From positions 1 through 16,085 of the forward strand of contig CALLBE010000040.1 of NCBI GenBank assembly GCA_938001985.1: a stretch of 16,085 bases of DNA, given 5' to 3'. A program made the translations under genes and the position numbers. The notes beneath the pieces were generated by a model. The model was not told where the DNA came from, ran no database searches, and saw only the letters and a program-made list of their open reading frames with translations. Below, piece after piece: positions 1 through 7,978 of the stretch. Position 1 is the first letter of the stretch. Each line of letters starts with the position of its first letter. Origin of the DNA: an uncultured Verrucomicrobiales bacterium. Its GTDB lineage: Bacteria > Verrucomicrobiota > Verrucomicrobiia > Verrucomicrobiales > Akkermansiaceae.

Positions 1-146
1 ATGACTTTTTCTAAGCTGACAGCGATGGTTTCTTCCCCATCTTTTAAGTTCACGACGACTTCGCCATCGGAGTTGATATCAAAATAACCTTTTCCCCAAC
101 GGTCGATACCGTAGAGAGATTTCGATTCATCAATTGACCAGCTCAT
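1..146 (-). CDS. speA: Biosynthetic arginine decarboxylase, N-terminal part (cut by window edge)
   Basis: This is the first 48 codons of a gene that runs off the left edge. The peptide begins MSWSIDESKSLYGIDRWGKG and continues YFDINSDGEVVVN, which matches the N-terminus of the SpeA family (a short W-x-I-x-x-S stretch, then YGI-x-x-WG-x-GYF-x-IN). SpeA is a large PLP-dependent enzyme that decarboxylates arginine to agmatine, the first step of the agmatine route to putrescine and spermidine. The PLP lysine and the barrel lie outside the window, so catalytic competence cannot be judged. The ATG at 144-146 is the only sensible start. No good Shine-Dalgarno precedes it. It follows the MOSC gene by 44 nt on the same strand, so the two may be co-transcribed. 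The identification rests on the N-terminal motif alone. Confidence 0.8.
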   Translation of the reverse strand, partial: MSWSIDESKSLYGIDRWGKGYFDINSDGEVVVNLKDGEETIAVSLEKV

Positions 147-190
147 AAAATGAAAGTAGGTGGAAAATTAAGAGCTTGTGCAAGCTGTAT

Positions 191-682
191 TTAATCAATT
201 ATCTCAAAAATATTCTCACCTTTAAAAAGTTGAGAATCATTTAAAATTTTGCAACGGAGTCCCCCGCGACCCTTTAGGAAATCATTGGCGCCAGGGGCAC
301 AGGCTTGATCCATCCAATAGCAGGGTTTGGCTTCTTCAACGCCTAGGAATCTAGCTTCGCCAATGGAGAACTCTTTGCCAATCAGTGCGTTTAAATCAAC
401 GTCAGAAATGACCACGTTTCGGCGTAATTTTGAAGGGTGCAATAGACCGTCGCAAAGTGCCTGATTGAGCTCTTCGTAAACGGCATGATCAAAAAAAGTC
501 AGCTGTCGTTTTGAATCGCTGCCTTCCTCATCATAATAGCGATCGCCCTTAATCCCATGCTTGGCGATTAAATCGATGGAGAGGAGGTCTAAGACTTCAT
601 GGTTGAGAGCCTCCATTCCATGGCGACCTCTGAATTGATGACCTTCCGAGATGAAGAGATGATGTATCCACGGCTGATTCAT
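191..682 (-). CDS. Stand-alone MOSC-domain protein
   Basis: A 163-residue protein made of one MOSC (molybdenum cofactor sulfurase C-terminal) domain. Visible family marks are KRQLTFFD (58-65), the strand-turn LRRNVVISDVDLNALIGKEF (86-105), the IGEARFLGVEEAKPC stretch with the conserved cysteine at 121, and the closing GRGGLRCKIL (138-147). MOSC proteins bind or transfer sulfur or molybdenum-cofactor-linked groups; stand-alone members of this size are often unassigned, and no substrate can be inferred here. The size is normal for the single-domain group. The gene is divergent from trpE (111 nt between starts), and its stop is 44 nt before speA. No molybdopterin biosynthesis gene lies nearby. 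The ATG at 680-682 has no clear Shine-Dalgarno; a TGCTATACC stretch just upstream could be an extended -10 but has no matching -35. Confidence 0.85.
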   Translation of the reverse strand: MNQPWIHHLFISEGHQFRGRHGMEALNHEVLDLLSIDLIAKHGIKGDRYYDEEGSDSKRQLTFFDHAVYEELNQALCDGLLHPSKLRRNVVISDVDLNALIGKEFSIGEARFLGVEEAKPCYWMDQACAPGANDFLKGRGGLRCKILNDSQLFKGENIFEIID

Positions 683-793
683 GGGAATGGTATAGCACTC
701 TCAGTTTCGGTTTGGAAAACTTTTTTATCCATCTAGCATAAATAGCTGAGGTTTTGATTGATCGGGATTACGCCTTAGAGTAATAAATGGAAA

Positions 794-2317
794 GTGACTT
801 CAACGTTTATCCAACCTTCTAAAGACCATTTTTTGAAGCATGCTCAGCCGGGCATGGTTGTTCCTATTGGTGTGACGGTTGCTGCTGATTTTGAAACGCC
901 TATCGCTCTTTTTACAAAACTGGCAAGCGAAGACCCTGCGTTTTTATTTGAAAGCGCAGAAAGCTCAGCAAAAAGTGGGCGTTATTCGATTATTGGAATC
1001 AAGCCAAAATCAGTAATCACTTCACGAGGTTCTGAGATCGTCATTGAAGAGACGGGTAAAGAAGCTCAGGTGATTGAGCGTAAGCAAGATGTCTTGGCTG
1101 AGTTGGAGGAGATCCTGAGCCAATATAATTGGACATCGCTTGGGTTTGGCGAGGGCTTGCCTTTTTCTGGGGGCGCGGTTGGGACTCTTTCCTTTGATGC
1201 GGTGAGTCAGTTTGAGCCTTCGGTAGGTGAGTCACCTGAGAATGATCTAGAGTTTCCAGAGGCGGTGTTCATGATTGCTGATCAGGTGATTATTTTTGAT
1301 CATCATTTACGCAAAGTTCACTATGTGGTGTCAGCCATTCTTGGTGATGAGAATCCTCAAGAGATTTATGAAAAAGCGGTGTTGCAGTTGAACCAATTAT
1401 TGGAAGAAGCGAAGCAGCCTTTACCGCCTTATAAGCCAATTTGGAACGCACCTGTTCCCGAACAAGATTTTAAGAGTAATACAACGCAGGCTGAGTACGA
1501 GTCGGTTGTTTTGAAATGTAAGGAGTATATTGCTTCTGGTGACGTCTTTCAAGTGGTGCCTTCTCAGCGTTTTGAAACGCCGTATGAGGGTTCAGCAGTT
1601 GAGCTTTACCGAACTCTGCGGTTTGTGAATCCATCGCCGTACATGTTTATTTTACAATTACCTGAGTTCACCTTAGTGGGGAGTTCTCCAGAGGTTCATG
1701 TCCGTAATATGGGGAAACGCATTGAGATTCGCCCCATTGCAGGCACGCGTTGGAGAGGGCAATCCAGTGAAGATGACGATCGCTTAGCAGAGGATCTCTT
1801 GAGTGACCCTAAAGAGAGGGCTGAGCATTTGATGTTAGTTGATTTGGCTAGGAATGACGTGGGTCGGATTTCCAAGGCAGGGACGGTTAATGTCGATGAC
1901 TTCATGATTGTCGAGCGTTACAGCCATGTGATGCATATTGTTTCAAATGTTTCAGGAGAATTAGCAGAGGGCTATTCCGCCTTTGATGTGATGCGTTCAA
2001 CTTTCCCAGCGGGAACGGTGAGCGGAGCGCCTAAAATTCGAGCCATGCAAATCATCAACGAAGTTGAGAACACCCGTCGTGGTACGTATTCAGGTGCTGT
2101 GGGGTATTTCGGCTTTGATGGGTCCAGTGATTCTTGCATCACACTTCGAACGTGTTTACTTAAAAACGGAAAGGCTTATGTCCAAGCGGGTGCAGGTGTG
2201 GTTGCGGACAGTGATCCCACCTATGAATACGAGGAAACTCGCAACAAAGCTAAGGGCATGTTAAGAGCGGTTGAATTGGCTAAAATTGTACATAAGGAGG
2301 CAAATACATGTTACTAG
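794..2317 (+). CDS. trpE: Anthranilate synthase component I
   Basis: A 507-residue chorismate-binding enzyme. With the TrpG glutaminase it makes anthranilate from chorismate and ammonia, the committed step of tryptophan synthesis. The N-terminal domain carries LFES (51-54), the site involved in tryptophan feedback binding in TrpE. This favours TrpE over PabB and suggests the enzyme is feedback-inhibited. The chorismate-binding domain shows [10 protein letters not shown] (313-322), [18 protein letters not shown] (338-355), [11 protein letters not shown] (404-414) and AGAG (465-468). The length is typical. The start is the GTG at 794: the peptide from there ([18 protein letters not shown]) aligns with the usual N-terminus, and the ATG at 787 is in another frame and closes after 11 codons. 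The end overlaps trpG by 10 nt, with AAGGAGG (2294-2300) inside trpE, so the two are probably translationally coupled. No Trp-rich leader peptide or attenuator is visible upstream. Confidence 0.95.
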   Translation: MTSTFIQPSKDHFLKHAQPGMVVPIGVTVAADFETPIALFTKLASEDPAFLFESAESSAKSGRYSIIGIKPKSVITSRGSEIVIEETGKEAQVIERKQDVLAELEEILSQYNWTSLGFGEGLPFSGGAVGTLSFDAVSQFEPSVGESPENDLEFPEAVFMIADQVIIFDHHLRKVHYVVSAILGDENPQEIYEKAVLQLNQLLEEAKQPLPPYKPIWNAPVPEQDFKSNTTQAEYESVVLKCKEYIASGDVFQVVPSQRFETPYEGSAVELYRTLRFVNPSPYMFILQLPEFTLVGSSPEVHVRNMGKRIEIRPIAGTRWRGQSSEDDDRLAEDLLSDPKERAEHLMLVDLARNDVGRISKAGTVNVDDFMIVERYSHVMHIVSNVSGELAEGYSAFDVMRSTFPAGTVSGAPKIRAMQIINEVENTRRGTYSGAVGYFGFDGSSDSCITLRTCLLKNGKAYVQAGAGVVADSDPTYEYEETRNKAKGMLRAVELAKIVHKEANTCY

Positions 2318-2871
2318 TTATCGATAATTACGATTCATTCACTTACAATTTGGTTCAGTATTTTGGTGAACTGGGTGAAGAGATTAAGGTGATTCGTAAT
2401 GATGAATGGACGGTGGACGAGGTGATTGCCTTCAATCCAGACCGCCTCTTGATCTCTCCAGGACCCGCAACGCCGAATGAGGCCGGCATTAGTTTAGAGG
2501 TGATTGAGCGCTTAGGTGGCAAAAAACCAATTTTAGGTGTCTGCTTAGGGCATCAGAGTATTGGGCAAGTGTTTGGAGGCGAAGTGGTTCGTGCTGAGCG
2601 TTTGATGCATGGCAAGACCTCTCCTATTTTACATGATGGTAAAAGTGTGTTCAAGGACCTACCTAACCCAATGATTGCGACGCGTTATCATTCATTGATT
2701 GTGCGCAGAGAAACCTTACCTGATTGCTTAGAGATCACTGCTGAGACCGCAGAAGGCGAAATCATGGGGCTTTACCACCCCGAGCTTAATATTCATGGAG
2801 TCCAATTCCATCCCGAGTCTATCTTGACAGAAAACGGCAAGTCATTGCTTAAAAACTTCTTGTCCTATTAG
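2308..2871 (+). CDS. trpG: Anthranilate synthase component II (glutamine amidotransferase)
   Basis: A 187-residue class I glutamine amidotransferase that hydrolyses glutamine and passes ammonia to TrpE. The triad is complete: Cys79 in GVCLGHQ (77-83), and His168 and Glu170 in HGVQFHPES (163-171). The N-terminal [20 protein letters not shown] and the oxyanion region [14 protein letters not shown] (47-60) are characteristic. The same sequence type can also serve p-aminobenzoate synthase (PabA), and such subunits are often shared between TrpE and PabB. The position directly behind trpE makes TrpG the main role. The start is set by AAGGAGG at 2294-2300, 7 nt before the ATG and inside trpE; the two frames overlap by 10 nt. 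Its stop is 17 nt before the MYG1-family gene, with no terminator between. Confidence 0.95.
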   Translation: MLLVIDNYDSFTYNLVQYFGELGEEIKVIRNDEWTVDEVIAFNPDRLLISPGPATPNEAGISLEVIERLGGKKPILGVCLGHQSIGQVFGGEVVRAERLMHGKTSPILHDGKSVFKDLPNPMIATRYHSLIVRRETLPDCLEITAETAEGEIMGLYHPELNIHGVQFHPESILTENGKSLLKNFLSY

Positions 2872-2888
2872 GCTCAACCCATTTTACA

Positions 2889-3770
2889 ATGAACGCTTAT
2901 ATTGTTACGCATCCAGGAGGTGCTCATGCTGATGATTTTCTATCTTGTTGTTTATTATCAGCTAAGTATGGATTGCCTATCGAACGGCGAGACCCTGTAG
3001 AAGCAGACCTGAAGAACTCAGAGGTGTTTGTGGTTGATATTGGTGGTGAGCATGATCAGGCCTTGAATAATTACGATCATCACCAGTTCCCTATGGGGCA
3101 AGAGCCTGTGCAGTGCGCCTTGAGCTTGATTCTGAAGCATCTAGGCTTGTATGAAATAGCGTCTGCTCATTGTCCTTGGTTGGAAGTGGCTGAGCGAATG
3201 GATGTCTATGGACCTAATAAAACAGCCACCTGGCTGGGGGTGACTCGTGATCAGTTAGCGCAGTTACATTCGCCTGTTAATTTCAGCATTATCAAATTGT
3301 TTTCAAAGCAAACCGAGCTTCAGCCCAGCGATGCTTTGTATGAGATCATGAGTGCCATCGGCTCAGACATGATACAGTACCTTGAGAAGTTGGAGGACAA
3401 AATTAATTGGCTGAGAAAAGAGGCCTTAGTGCACCCAATCGAAAAGTCAGGAGGCAAGTTCCATGTGCTTCAGTTAGTTAGAGAAGAGACCATTCGCGAT
3501 GATCAATCTTTAGGCGTTTTCCAATTTATTCAGGAGTATAACGATGCCCATGCTGAGGCTGAAATCATTGGCACTATCATGCCTGATCGAAGAGGTGAAG
3601 GGTATAGCCTGAGCCGTTATCAAGATCACCCAACTCTGGACTTCAACCGAGTTAAATCAGAGGAGCGTGTTAATTTTGTACACGCCTCTGGATTTGTGGC
3701 AAAGGTGGAGGCAACGGAAGAAGCTGACTTGTTGGCTCTGTTTTCAAAAGCGTTTGAATCCGTGAAATAA
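2889..3770 (+). CDS. MYG1-family (DHH-like) metal-dependent hydrolase
   Basis: A 293-residue protein of the MYG1/UPF0160 family. The N-terminal metal motif appears as THPGGAHADDFLSCCLL (7-23), the second as VVDIGGEHD (48-56), and the DHH-like signature as NNYDHHQFP (60-68). These histidines and aspartates fit a two-metal phosphoesterase fold. Eukaryotic MYG1 has been described as a 3'-5' RNA exonuclease; bacterial members are mostly uncharacterised, so the substrate here is unknown. In many relatives the first motif is H-N-x-x-x-H-x-D-E; here it is H-P-G-G-A-H-A-D-D, so a glutamate is replaced by aspartate, a conservative change. Length is close to the family norm. It lies 17 nt after trpG and 20 nt before the reductase, so it is probably read from the trpE transcript. 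The ATG has no strong Shine-Dalgarno. Confidence 0.85.
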   Translation: MNAYIVTHPGGAHADDFLSCCLLSAKYGLPIERRDPVEADLKNSEVFVVDIGGEHDQALNNYDHHQFPMGQEPVQCALSLILKHLGLYEIASAHCPWLEVAERMDVYGPNKTATWLGVTRDQLAQLHSPVNFSIIKLFSKQTELQPSDALYEIMSAIGSDMIQYLEKLEDKINWLRKEALVHPIEKSGGKFHVLQLVREETIRDDQSLGVFQFIQEYNDAHAEAEIIGTIMPDRRGEGYSLSRYQDHPTLDFNRVKSEERVNFVHASGFVAKVEATEEADLLALFSKAFESVK

Positions 3771-3790
3771 CCCCCTTAACGGTTGAGGAA

Positions 3791-4681
3791 ATGAAATTCC
3801 GTAAAGCACTCGCCACTGAGCCTTGTTCTCTAAATCAATTAGAGATCGTGGAAGCTGAGTTGGGAGAGCTTCACGAAGGGGAAATCAGAGTGAAGATGGC
3901 TTACGCGCCAATTCGCCATTCTGATTTAAATCACCTTTCTGATAATTATGGAACCGCTTCATGCTACCCCTTCACGCCAGGCGGTGAAGGCTCTGGCTGG
4001 GTGGTTGAGTCGAGACATTCAGCGTTCAGTGAGGGTGATTTGGTCATTCCTTTGAACCGAATGGAGGAGGGTACTTGGTCTGAAATGTGGCAGGCTTCGG
4101 GCGATCTCTTTTATAAAGTTCAATCAATCTCTGCCAAGCAAGCCGCCACCTTGAGAATCAACGCGCTGTCGGCTTTACTAATGCTCGAGAATTATCGAGG
4201 TGAAGGTGCGGTGTTAGTGAATGCGGCGAATTCTCATATCGGCTTTTGTTTGCTTACGATTGCTCAGGAACAGTCCATTCCCATCGTTGCGACGGTGCGA
4301 AATGAATCCTCAATGGCGGCCTTACAGGCTGAGTTTCCAGAAGCAACCATTAGGCTGGATGATAGAGAAATGATTGAGGAAATTCAGGCTTTCGCTCAGA
4401 AAACACCTATTAACTTAGCGCTCAATGCCGTGGGCGGTGAGAGTGGGTTTAGGCAGCTGAATTTATTAAATAAAGGAGGAACTCAAATCACGTATGGAGG
4501 CTTGTCAGGGAGTCCGACCAAAACCTCGGCGAGTGCATTGATTTTTAAAAACCTGACAATTAAGGGGTTTTGGCTTCAATCTGAGCTGGAAAAAATGACA
4601 AAGACTGAGGTTTGCCAGCGATTGAGAACACTGGAGGCTTTGGATTTAAAAACTCCAGAGGTTGAGTGGTTTACTTTTTAA
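3791..4681 (+). CDS. MDR-superfamily enoyl-thioester reductase (MECR/ETR-like), short C-terminus
   Basis: A 296-residue NADPH-dependent oxidoreductase of the medium-chain dehydrogenase/reductase superfamily, without zinc ligands. It resembles mitochondrial 2-enoyl thioester reductase: APIRHSDLNHLSDNYG (39-54) corresponds to the ETR active-site segment, with the catalytic Tyr at 53. FTPGGEGSGWVVE (61-73), GTWSEMW (94-100), the cofactor segment VNAANSHIG (143-151), LNAVGGES (211-218) and the late TYGGLSGSP...FKNLTIKGFW region also match. The likely role is reduction of trans-2-enoyl thioesters, or a related quinone/enone reduction. The protein stops at VEWFTF, about where relatives have their PxxxFPL turn, so the last helix and strand (roughly 25-30 residues) are absent. 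The stop follows a T-run. It is the last gene of the trpEG run and converges on aroE. Family assignment is firm; substrate is not. Confidence 0.8.
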   Translation: MKFRKALATEPCSLNQLEIVEAELGELHEGEIRVKMAYAPIRHSDLNHLSDNYGTASCYPFTPGGEGSGWVVESRHSAFSEGDLVIPLNRMEEGTWSEMWQASGDLFYKVQSISAKQAATLRINALSALLMLENYRGEGAVLVNAANSHIGFCLLTIAQEQSIPIVATVRNESSMAALQAEFPEATIRLDDREMIEEIQAFAQKTPINLALNAVGGESGFRQLNLLNKGGTQITYGGLSGSPTKTSASALIFKNLTIKGFWLQSELEKMTKTEVCQRLRTLEALDLKTPEVEWFTF

Positions 4682-4684
4682 AGC

Positions 4685-4702
4685 CACTCAGAGAGTGTTT
4701 CA
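4685..4702. terminator. Small hairpin between convergent genes
   Basis: CACTC (4685-4689) and GAGTG (4693-4697) form a 5-bp stem with a 3-nt loop in the 38-nt gap between the reductase and aroE stops. It is followed on the plus strand by TTTCATTT and on the minus strand by GCTTTAAAAAG. The stem is short and the T-tracts are interrupted, so a two-way terminator is plausible but weakly supported. Confidence 0.35.
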
Positions 4703-4719
4703 TTTCGACCGTTTTATTT

Positions 4720-5628
4720 TTACCCAATGGCTTTTTGCATTAGAGCGACATTGGGAAGGACTTGATTCCAGATTTGGAATGAAAGCGCCCCCTGCCATGC
4801 GAGCATACTTTTACCATTGGATGTTTTCACCCCGGCCAATTCAGCCGCCTTTAATAAAGGTGTTGGATCCGGATTGTAAATAGTATCGTAGACGGCTTGG
4901 TGAGACCCGAGCTGACTTGGGTCAAAGGGCAAGGCGTCAGTAGTTTTGAGGCCCAATGAAGTGGAGTTGATAAAGACATCAATGGAGTCAAACCAGGCGT
5001 GCGTGGTGAGGTTCTCAATCGTAATGGTTTCCACGGCTAAGTTAGGGTGTTTTGCTTGAATACGCTTTTTTAGTTCAATGATTTTATCAACCGAGCGATT
5101 TGCCAGTAGCAAGCGTTTGACCTGAGTGTTTGCGCAGGCTTGAGAAATCGCAGTTCCAGCGCCACCGCCGGCGCCAATCACAGCCACCGTACTTTGGTTA
5201 AAGGCAAGTTGAAAGTCTTGTTCTAGCGCATTCACCAAGCCGCCTCCATCGGTGTTGTAGCCCTTGAGTTCTCCGTTTTCTAAAAACTGGATGGTGTTGA
5301 CGGCTCCAAATTCTTGGGCGCAAGCTCCGAGATGATGGCAAGCCTCTAGGGCTTCGAATTTATGAGGAACAGTGACGTTGACCCCCTTACAGCCCAGCTG
5401 ATGTAAGTGGAGTAGAACTTTTTTAACCTCACCGGTTTCCACTAAAACCAGGCCATAAGCTTCGTCTTTATTTAAATCATCCAGTGCTGCATGATGCATT
5501 TGTGGGGATTTAGAATGTTGGATGGGATTCCCAAAGACAAAATAACGATAGGCCCCTCGATCAGAAGGAAGCTGGCTTAAATCCGTGATGGCTAGGATCT
5601 CTGCGGCTGTGAATTGAGAAGGTGTCAT
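4720..5628 (-). CDS. aroE: Shikimate dehydrogenase with N-terminal extension
   Basis: A 302-residue enzyme that reduces 3-dehydroshikimate to shikimate with NADPH, in the common aromatic pathway that feeds chorismate to TrpE. The substrate site shows VFGNPIQHSKSPQMHHAAL (31-49) with Ser39 and Ser41, NVTVPHK (84-90) with the catalytic Lys90, and GYNTDGGG (123-130) with Asp127. The NADP loop is GAGGGAG (152-158), followed by ANRS (176-179). Most AroE proteins begin at the first strand (here about 28); about 25 extra residues (FTAAEILAITDLSQLPSD) precede it. I recall similar extensions in verrucomicrobial AroE, so this is probably a real N-terminus. The C-terminal FQIWN...ALMQKAIG fits a natural end. 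It is divergent from hemB, with 185 nt between starts, and convergent with the reductase. No clear promoter or Shine-Dalgarno was found. Confidence 0.93.
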   Translation of the reverse strand: MTPSQFTAAEILAITDLSQLPSDRGAYRYFVFGNPIQHSKSPQMHHAALDDLNKDEAYGLVLVETGEVKKVLLHLHQLGCKGVNVTVPHKFEALEACHHLGACAQEFGAVNTIQFLENGELKGYNTDGGGLVNALEQDFQLAFNQSTVAVIGAGGGAGTAISQACANTQVKRLLLANRSVDKIIELKKRIQAKHPNLAVETITIENLTTHAWFDSIDVFINSTSLGLKTTDALPFDPSQLGSHQAVYDTIYNPDPTPLLKAAELAGVKTSNGKSMLAWQGALSFQIWNQVLPNVALMQKAIG

Positions 5629-5733
5629 GGATGGGTAAAATTTATTAAGAAGGTATGTGGAAATACTAAGATTTCGAGAATAAATAAGAATTTATCTTTT
5701 AAATTCAAAGAGATTCGGGAGGCGGTGCTATTC

Positions 5734-5760
5734 TTGAAATTAAGATTAAATTGATATTTT
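5734..5760 (+). promoter_or_regulatory. Weak sigma70-like promoter before hemB
   Basis: TTGAAA (5734-5739) and TATTTT (5755-5760) are separated by 15 nt, which is shorter than optimal. They lie just upstream of the leader frame and hemB. This is the best pair I can find in the aroE-hemB gap, and it is only suggestive. Confidence 0.25.
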
Positions 5761-5779
5761 CCTAGCTGGAGGTTGAACA

Positions 5780-5836
5780 ATGATTACAGTTAAGGAAATT
5801 AAATTTAATTCAAATGCTTATTCGCCCACGTCGTAA
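5780..5836 (+). CDS. Possible 18-residue leader peptide overlapping the hemB start
   Basis: An ATG at 5780 lies 7 nt behind a good Shine-Dalgarno, TGGAGG at 5767-5772. It opens an 18-codon frame, MITVKEIKFNSNAYSPTS, ending in TAA at 5834-5836. That stop is about 20 nt inside hemB, in a different frame. The hemB ATG at 5814 has only AAGGAA about 16 nt upstream, so the best ribosome site in this gap serves the small frame and not hemB. The likely meaning is translational coupling or reinitiation onto hemB. The peptide resembles nothing I know and has no run of regulatory codons. It could be fortuitous. Confidence 0.4.
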   Translation: MITVKEIKFNSNAYSPTS

Positions 5837-6797
5837 TCGTAAATCAGCAGGAGTTCGTTCACTAGTTCAAGAGACCACCTTAACTCCGCAAGATTTCATT
5901 TATCCTTTGTTTGTTCATGCTGGCACAGAGAATTCGCCTATTGATTCGATGCCAGGGTGCTTGAGATGGTCAGAGGAGGGGATTGTTGGAGAAGCAAAAG
6001 AGGCCTTTGAATTGGGTATTCCTGCGGTTGTGCTTTTCCCCGCAGTGGAGGAGTCTAAAAAAACACCGTTGGCAGAAGAGTCTTATAATCCAGAAGGGTT
6101 AGTGCCTCGGGTGATTCGTCGTTTGAAAAAAGAGCTCCCGGAATTGGTGGTGATTACAGATGTCGCTTTGGATCCTTACAACTCAGACGGACATGATGGG
6201 TTGGTTGAAACCAATGAAAGAGGAGAGGCTGTTATCTTGAACGATGAAACGGTTGAGATCTTATGCAAACAGGCCTTGAGCCATGCTGAGGCTGGCGCTG
6301 ATATTGTTTCTCCATCGGATATGATGGATGGTCGAGTGGAGGCGTTGAGAGAGGCCTTGGATAGCGAAGGTTATCAAGAGGTTTCTATTCTTTCCTACTC
6401 TGTGAAGTACGCTTCCGCATACTACGGTCCTTTCCGTGGTGCTTTAAATTCAGCACCGAAGGCTGGGGATAAAAAAACCTACCAAATGGATTTTCATAAT
6501 GTGACTGAGGCCATTAGAGAAACTCAGTTGGATGAGCAAGAGGGGGCGGACATGATCATGGTTAAACCAGCGGGTGCTTATTTAGATGTGATCAAAACGG
6601 TCTCTGAGACAACGGCCCTGCCTATCGCGGCTTATCAAGTGAGTGGAGAGTATTTAATGATCAAAGCCGCCGCGGCTGGGGGATGGGTTGATGAAGATAA
6701 GATCGCTTATGAGTCACTGGTTGCTATTAAACGTGCTGGAGCTCAGATGATTCTGACTTACTTTGCTAAACAAATGGCCTGCTTGCTAAGTAAGTAG
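5814..6797 (+). CDS. hemB: Porphobilinogen synthase (delta-aminolevulinate dehydratase)
   Basis: A 327-residue enzyme that condenses two 5-aminolevulinate molecules into porphobilinogen in tetrapyrrole synthesis. The two active-site lysines are Lys198 in ILSYSVKYASAYYGPFR (192-208) and Lys251 in MIMVKPAGAYLD (247-258), the latter being the Schiff-base lysine. The metal loop reads DVALDPYNSDGHDG (116-129): the three zinc cysteines of the yeast/human type are replaced by Ala, Asp and Asp, so this is the zinc-independent, magnesium-type enzyme. The length is normal. The start at 5814 is supported by the family-like N-terminus LIRPRRNRKS and by an in-frame TGA at 5781-5783 with no other ATG, GTG or TTG between. 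Initiation may depend on the overlapping leader frame at 5780-5836. A terminator follows the stop. Confidence 0.95.
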   Translation: MLIRPRRNRKSAGVRSLVQETTLTPQDFIYPLFVHAGTENSPIDSMPGCLRWSEEGIVGEAKEAFELGIPAVVLFPAVEESKKTPLAEESYNPEGLVPRVIRRLKKELPELVVITDVALDPYNSDGHDGLVETNERGEAVILNDETVEILCKQALSHAEAGADIVSPSDMMDGRVEALREALDSEGYQEVSILSYSVKYASAYYGPFRGALNSAPKAGDKKTYQMDFHNVTEAIRETQLDEQEGADMIMVKPAGAYLDVIKTVSETTALPIAAYQVSGEYLMIKAAAAGGWVDEDKIAYESLVAIKRAGAQMILTYFAKQMACLLSK

Positions 6798-6802
6798 AGA
6801 AG

Positions 6803-6845
6803 GCCATTAAGTCATTAAATCATGACCTGATGGCTGGCTCTTTTT
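6803..6845 (+). terminator. Rho-independent terminator after hemB
   Basis: The arms GCCAT (6803-6807) and GTCAT (6811-6815) pair with ATGAC (6822-6826) and ATGGC (6830-6834), giving two 5-bp stems separated by a 3x3 internal loop (TAA/CTG). After TGGCTC a run of five T follows at 6841-6845. It starts 5 nt after the hemB stop, which fits its position. The hairpin is also symmetric enough to slow transcription of the convergent aminopeptidase gene, but there is no T-run on that side. Confidence 0.65.
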
Positions 6846-6870
6846 AAGGAAATTTACAGCGAACTCTCTT

Positions 6871-7974
6871 CTAAAAATTAAGAGGGTGTAAGTCCTCTGG
6901 AATAAATTGGCCATCTTTACGAATCAGTTGACCGTCAAACCAGATTTCTCCGCCACCGTATTCAGGACGTTGAATACAGACCATGTCCCAATGAATTTTT
7001 GAACGGTTGCCGTTATCCGCTTCCTCGTAGGCTTGGCCTGGTGTGAAGTGGAATGAGCCCCCTATTTTTTCATCAAAAAGGATGTCTCGCATTGGGTTTA
7101 AGATCTTCGGGTGAACCCCAATAGCAAACTCACCAATATAGCGAGCGCCCTCGTCCGTATCTAGAATGGCGTTGAGCGCTGCGTCTTTTCCTGAAGAGGA
7201 GGCTTCAATGATTTTACCATTTTCAAATCGTAGGAAAATTTGGTCAAACGCAATGCCTTGATAAATCGTTGGCGCGTTATAGGTGATGTGGCCGTTGACA
7301 GAGTCTTTAATAGGAGCCGTGAAGACCTCTCCATCGGGAATATTGTATTCCCCAGCGCAAATAATGTTGGGAATATCCTTAATGTTAAAGGTTAAGTCCG
7401 TGCCTTCTCCCTTGATTCGAACTTCGTTTGCTCGTTCCATGTAGTCCTTAAGAACCGCCATGTTTTTCTCAAGAGCTGGGTAGTCATAAAGGCAGACATC
7501 AAAGAAAAAGTCCTCGAAGGCTTCCGTACTCATGCTGGCCATTTGAGCCATGGAAGCGTTCGGCCAACGCAAGACGCACCACTTGGTTTTGTTGACTCGG
7601 TAATCAGTGACTTCGTTTAAAAAACTCGAAGCCAATTGCATTTTAGTCGGTGAAACATCGCTGTTTTCGCTGATGTTCATGCCCCCTCGAATAGCGATGT
7701 AGGCATCCATCCCCTTCATCTGAGCCAGCATGTGTTCAGCGGTGGCTTTCCACTGCGGTTCACTCCCTTCAAGAAGGAGTTCTCTAGAGATTTTAGAATG
7801 CTTGAGGTTGATGAAAGGTTCACCTCCCCTTGCTCGAATCGAACGAATTAGAGCGACTCCAATCTCGTCAGGTGTGTCAAAAAGCTCAACGAGAACCCGC
7901 TCTCCTGATTTAATTTTGGTTGAATGAGAAACCAGTAAGTCAGCCAGCTGAGTGATACGAGGATCGATTAACAT
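6871..7974 (-). CDS. M29-family metallo-aminopeptidase
   Basis: A 367-residue cytoplasmic aminopeptidase of the thermophilic metalloprotease family (M29, AmpS/PepS/AmpT type), which removes N-terminal residues with a two-metal centre. Motifs in order: [11 protein letters not shown] (211-221) with Glu216, [10 protein letters not shown] (280-289) with Glu282, [11 protein letters not shown] (300-310) with His309, and SKIHWDMV (325-332) with His328 and Asp330. These match the expected metal ligands. M29 proteins are usually about 370-415 residues, so this one is near the short end. The start at 7974 lies only 4 nt after the trpC stop, so it is almost certainly co-transcribed and perhaps coupled with trpC. 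No functional link between an aminopeptidase and TrpC is established. An upstream Shine-Dalgarno is not obvious. Confidence 0.92.
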   Translation of the reverse strand: MLIDPRITQLADLLVSHSTKIKSGERVLVELFDTPDEIGVALIRSIRARGGEPFINLKHSKISRELLLEGSEPQWKATAEHMLAQMKGMDAYIAIRGGMNISENSDVSPTKMQLASSFLNEVTDYRVNKTKWCVLRWPNASMAQMASMSTEAFEDFFFDVCLYDYPALEKNMAVLKDYMERANEVRIKGEGTDLTFNIKDIPNIICAGEYNIPDGEVFTAPIKDSVNGHITYNAPTIYQGIAFDQIFLRFENGKIIEASSSGKDAALNAILDTDEGARYIGEFAIGVHPKILNPMRDILFDEKIGGSFHFTPGQAYEEADNGNRSKIHWDMVCIQRPEYGGGEIWFDGQLIRKDGQFIPEDLHPLNF

Positions 7975-7978
7975 GAGA

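Noticed and set aside
683..793. Trp attenuator or T-box in the gap before trpE
   Set aside because: No Trp-codon run, no T-box core sequence and no competing hairpins can be seen. TTGGAA (712-717) and CATAAA (737-742) are 19 bp apart and too poor to call a promoter.
787..822. 11-codon frame [11 protein letters not shown] from an ATG just before the trpE GTG
   Set aside because: It has no Trp codons and no attenuator hairpins, and its ribosome site is no better than that of trpE. It is not a convincing leader peptide.
4662..4883. 73-codon plus-strand frame after the reductase
   Set aside because: It starts at a TTG within the reductase and most of it is antisense to the conserved aroE C-terminus. 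Only the first 20 codons are of interest as a possible frameshifted reductase tail.
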